Below, one piece after another: positions 62,001 to 64,000 of a stretch of 64,000 nt of DNA (its first letter is position 1; every line of letters starts with the position of its first letter). Position numbers and translations under genes: made by a program. Source of the stretch: SZUA-100 sp965248135 (GTDB taxonomy: Bacteria; Pseudomonadota; Alphaproteobacteria; Rhizobiales; Rhizobiaceae); contig CBDFIN010000012.1 of assembly GCA_965248135.1 (NCBI GenBank), positions 186,001 through 250,000 of the forward strand, written 5' to 3'. Under the pieces are notes generated by a model, which saw nothing but the letters and a program-made list of their open reading frames with translations, had not been told where the DNA came from and did not search any database.

Positions 62001-62852
62001 GATGATATCAAGCGATATCGCCGGCTCGCCGTTGACCCTTGTATAGTTCGATGGATCTTTAAAAGTGCGGCGGATTTCGGCGACCTCGCCAAGCGTCACC
62101 ACGCCTTCGCCATTTTGCTTGATCGGTATCGAATAGACATCGAGAGCGGTTTCAACCAGGCCCGGCACCTTGACATTAAAGCGACCATTGCCATCATCGA
62201 GGAAACCGGCTGGCACCAATTGGTTATATTGCGCCAGCGCATTGAGCAATTCGCTCTGGGTGATGTCGTAGGATTCAAGCTTCATCAGATCGAGCACGAC
62301 CTCAAGCATTTCCTCGCGGTTACCGGAAAGCTTGGCCTCGCGCACTGTTGAAATGGACTCAACCTCATCCTTCAATTTACGGGCAAAACCATACAGCGTG
62401 CGCTCTGGCACCTTGCCTGACAGCGTGACGATTATCGTTGGCTGAAGAGAGAAATTGGTTTCCGATACCACCGGCTCGTCGGCATCGGCGGGCAATTGTG
62501 ATTTCGCCTGATCGACCTTATCGCGAATATCGGCGATCACCTGGTCCTTGTCAGCCTCGATATTGAATTCCAGCACAATGCCGGCATAGGACTGCGCGGC
62601 AATCGCCGTCAGTTCTTTTAGTCCCTCCAGTCCCCTGAGACTTGTTTCCAGCGGTCGCACCAAAAGCCGTTCGGAATCCTTCGGCGAAACCCCCTGCTGG
62701 GTTACCGAAACGAAATAGACCGGAACATCGATGTCGGGATTTGATTCCTTGGGAATAGAAATATACGACATCACCCCGGCGATGATCATCACGATCATCA
62801 TGGTGAAGATTGTTTTCGGACGGCTGAGAATATTTTCAAGCGCGTTTATCAT
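59082..62852 (-). CDS. RND efflux transporter permease
   Basis: A 1256-residue inner membrane pump with twelve core helices and two large periplasmic loops. Segments like QPTIIVTLSGKVPE, the helix-4 GMLVDGAIVVTEYADRKMAEG and the helix-10 VVNNAIVLMDTYNRMRADGVSPLEAILKTSAQRLRPIMLTTFTTILGLVP are typical. In helix 4 the usual paired aspartates are reduced to one (VDG). The chain has extra helices near 500-590, and a C-terminal tail of about 95 residues rich in alanine, glutamate and lysine. It overlaps the adaptor gene by four bases and would extrude lipophilic compounds or metals. Confidence 0.92.
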   Translation of the reverse strand: MINALENILSRPKTIFTMMIVMIIAGVMSYISIPKESNPDIDVPVYFVSVTQQGVSPKDSERLLVRPLETSLRGLEGLKELTAIAAQSYAGIVLEFNIEADKDQVIADIRDKVDQAKSQLPADADEPVVSETNFSLQPTIIVTLSGKVPERTLYGFARKLKDEVESISTVREAKLSGNREEMLEVVLDLMKLESYDITQSELLNALAQYNQLVPAGFLDDGNGRFNVKVPGLVETALDVYSIPIKQNGEGVVTLGEVAEIRRTFKDPSNYTRVNGEPAISLDIIKRIGTNIIENNTSVRKVVEEFSKDWPSTIKINYMLDESSKINDIQGSLQSSIMTAIMLVMIIVVASLGLRSGLLVGLSIPVSFMVGFLVLSLAGMTLNMMIMFGMVLTVGMLVDGAIVVTEYADRKMAEGMPAEEAYHRAARLMFWPVVSSTATTLAAFLPMLLWPGVVGKFMSYLPIMVIIVLSASLITAMIFLPTTGTLLGQFSTWAGRHASALMSLVVGIALTAIAVFALAMPILNGLIGFGLESVLEAVGGLDLVQQNIITTKKLALGLAAIVAIAIAIASYPLVSRFVSWRQSRPVKEDLAAKMLSSNEKLDIRRIPGFTGGYLRFLKFASGNLFGNMLVIAGALAITIMVFASFGKYSSGIEFFVDEEPNLAIVLISARGNLSATEIRDRVGEVETQVLRVAGVENVVMTTNPPGENSGGQIIGGVQDKPADVVGELQIELSDYCCRRKAVEIFKEIRARTGDIAGMRVEVRKIEDGPPTGKDVRLQVKSTKYDEMVAAVARVRDHVNQMSGLQDREDTRPLPGIEWELSVNREEAGRYNAGIVAIGSMVQLVTNGVLIGKYRPDDSEDEVEIRVRLPKEQRTLDQFEQLKLRTPNGQVPLSNFVKRTAEPKISSITRRGGLYSMSVKANLIKGYEENGKDITPDDKVEELQVWLDGQKWPSSVQFRFRGADEESKKTEAFLTKAAGIALFLMFVILVTQFNSFYQAVLTLSTVVLAIVGVLIGLMVTGQKFSMVMTGTGVVALAGIVVNNAIVLMDTYNRMRADGVSPLEAILKTSAQRLRPIMLTTFTTILGLVPMALQINMDFFNQTVSFGSITAIWWVQLSTAVIAGLAFSTLLTLILVPTMLALPYNMVSALFVTRSSFVWAAHAPGIIVRRFVERERNRRAAFAEAAAEEARLAEAQAAAEAVEIAEAEAQEQSDAAVETLVQEPATDNVTPLVKKSEKPKKSKKRQKTPSPQSLPEAAE

Positions 62853-64000
62853 TGATTGACACCCGCCCTTTCGACCTTGTCATCATTCTGAACACTGATT
62901 TTAGCGTCCTTCTTGGCGTCATCGACCGGCTGGACAGGTTCGCCCGCCGCCACATATTCATGACCAAGAGTGATTACCCGGTTTCCTGGTTCAATGCCCT
63001 TGACCCACATTCCTTCCCGGGTCTGGGAAAGAATTTTGACCCGGATAAAGGTCACCTTGTCCTGATCATCCACACCACGGACACCGATATCGCCGTTATC
63101 TGCGAGCGTAAGCCAGGAGGACTTGAGCTTGTAGGCTTGGGTTGGTTCCAGTTGAACAACGCTGGTGGCCGTTAAACCATCGCGCAATTTGTACTGCGGA
63201 TTTGCCATCGCGATTTCGACCCGGAATGTCCGGGTTTGCGGATCGGCATTCGGCGCTATATAGGTGATTTTGCCGATTACCTTTTCGCCCGTCACCATCT
63301 GTACGCCGGCATTCATACCTTGGCTCAAGCGGCTGATGTCACGCTCCGACACCTGGCCGATAAACTTCATCGGGTCCGCATCGATCAACGTTACACAAAT
63401 ACCGCCGGGAGACAGATGATCGCCAGACTCCGCCAGCGGCGCGGTTACCTCGCCGGCAACAGAAGCGCGAATTTCGGTACGCGCCAGATCCTGTTTCATG
63501 GCGTCATGCGATGCTGTCGCCGCATCCATAGCGGCCTTCATCCCGCGCAATTTGGATTTTGCGGCAAACCCCTTTTTGACCAGCTTTTCATTGGCATCAT
63601 AGTCGGATTGAGCCTGCTCAAGCCGGGCTTTCGCCTGGGCAAGATTGCTCTTTCGGATACCCTGATCGACCACACAGAGTAAATCGCCGGGTTTGACCCT
63701 ATCACCTTTTTGCACCACCCGTTTTTCAAGCGTTCCGCTGGTTTCCGCCCGCACGGTAATCGTCGCGTTTGCCTGCGTACGCCCACGGATCAGCAGATGT
63801 GCCTTTCTGACTTGCGGATAGAGCCGTTGCACCCTCACCCTAAACGCCTCAGTGGTGCGCGCCGCCTCGCGTTCGGCCACCGGTAATGCCGCATCGGCGC
63901 CGCCCGCCTGCCCGCCGACAATCAATTTACCGGTATACATCCAGCCCCCGATAGCGGCACAAATTGCCAATGCTATCAAATGAGAGCTCCGAAGTTTCAA
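62849..64000 (-). CDS. RND efflux periplasmic adaptor subunit (partial)
   Basis: At least 383 residues of a membrane fusion protein; the 5' end is cut by the window edge, and the codon there (TTG) need not be the start. The chain shows an N-terminal hydrophobic segment, a lipoyl-like and hairpin region (RAETSGTLEKRVVQKGDRVKPGDLLCVVD, then a coiled coil of about 115-170), and a barrel region with VAGEVTAPLAESGDHLSPGG. It connects the permease to an outer membrane channel, whose gene is not seen here. Confidence 0.92.
   Translation of the reverse strand: MKLRSSHLIALAICAAIGGWMYTGKLIVGGQAGGADAALPVAEREAARTTEAFRVRVQRLYPQVRKAHLLIRGRTQANATITVRAETSGTLEKRVVQKGDRVKPGDLLCVVDQGIRKSNLAQAKARLEQAQSDYDANEKLVKKGFAAKSKLRGMKAAMDAATASHDAMKQDLARTEIRASVAGEVTAPLAESGDHLSPGGICVTLIDADPMKFIGQVSERDISRLSQGMNAGVQMVTGEKVIGKITYIAPNADPQTRTFRVEIAMANPQYKLRDGLTATSVVQLEPTQAYKLKSSWLTLADNGDIGVRGVDDQDKVTFIRVKILSQTREGMWVKGIEPGNRVITLGHEYVAAGEPVQPVDDAKKDAKISVQNDDKVERAGVNQ

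Noticed and set aside
1..64000. Search for CRISPR arrays, rRNA and tRNA genes
   Set aside because: No regularly spaced repeats and no rRNA or tRNA cloverleaf sequences were seen on either strand.

Overview
The window reads as chromosomal DNA of an alphaproteobacterium, most likely a marine member of the Hyphomicrobiales. The grounds are an F0 ATP synthase operon with both b and b' subunits, an alphaproteobacterial LexA with its own GTTC-N7-GTTC type operator, DctB/DctD with a TRAP transporter, the rpsF-rpsR-DUF2232-rplI order, and a DddP-like enzyme of the kind found in bacteria that use dimethylsulfoniopropionate (DMSP). Base composition is moderate in GC, with a few clearly AT-richer patches. 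No rRNA, tRNA or CRISPR array was found.

Region 1 (1-6550) is a propionyl-CoA operon: pccB, a cupin gene, pccA, an unannotated 48-codon gene and methylmalonyl-CoA mutase. Together they would carry propionyl-CoA to succinyl-CoA. Region 2 (6559-8485) is an AT-rich RloB/RloA pair that looks like a phage-defence cassette. Region 3 (8744-14104) holds an aldehyde dehydrogenase, lexA, and a benzoate-CoA ligase coupled to an alpha/beta hydrolase. Region 4 (14173-20677) is a TRAP transporter (dctM, dctQ, dctP) with its two-component system (dctD, dctB) and a good sigma-54 promoter candidate. Region 5 (21013-27680) holds an M19 dipeptidase-like and a PhzF-like gene, both lacking a key residue, followed by a complete branched-chain amino-acid type ABC transporter.

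Region 6 (28054-32377) encodes an exported DUF255-DsbD fusion, a CelD-type acetyltransferase and a PIG-L deacetylase. Region 7 (32672-39788) contains a glutamine-synthetase-like gene, a one-gene insertion flanked by exact 33-bp direct repeats, and an operon of DddP-like enzyme, acyl-CoA dehydrogenase, CoA-transferase and hydratase. That operon may supply three-carbon acyl-CoA to the pcc/mcm route. Region 8 (39852-48792) has rnhB, an AT-rich patch with a small exported protein, the F0 operon, a SleB-type hydrolase, der, a YfgM-like gene and an NnrU-like gene. Region 9 (48938-64000) holds small regulators, a large exported protein of unknown function, the ribosomal protein operon, an ArsR/Atm1-type exporter pair, psd-pssA, and an RND efflux pair cut by the window end.

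The most unusual items are the 33-bp-repeat insertion at 34010-35033, a three-copy ~143-bp dispersed repeat (11438, 20730, 35047), the coupled 48-codon gene at 4255, the RloAB cassette, a perfect 25-bp inverted repeat at 32374-32447, and the DddP-like operon.
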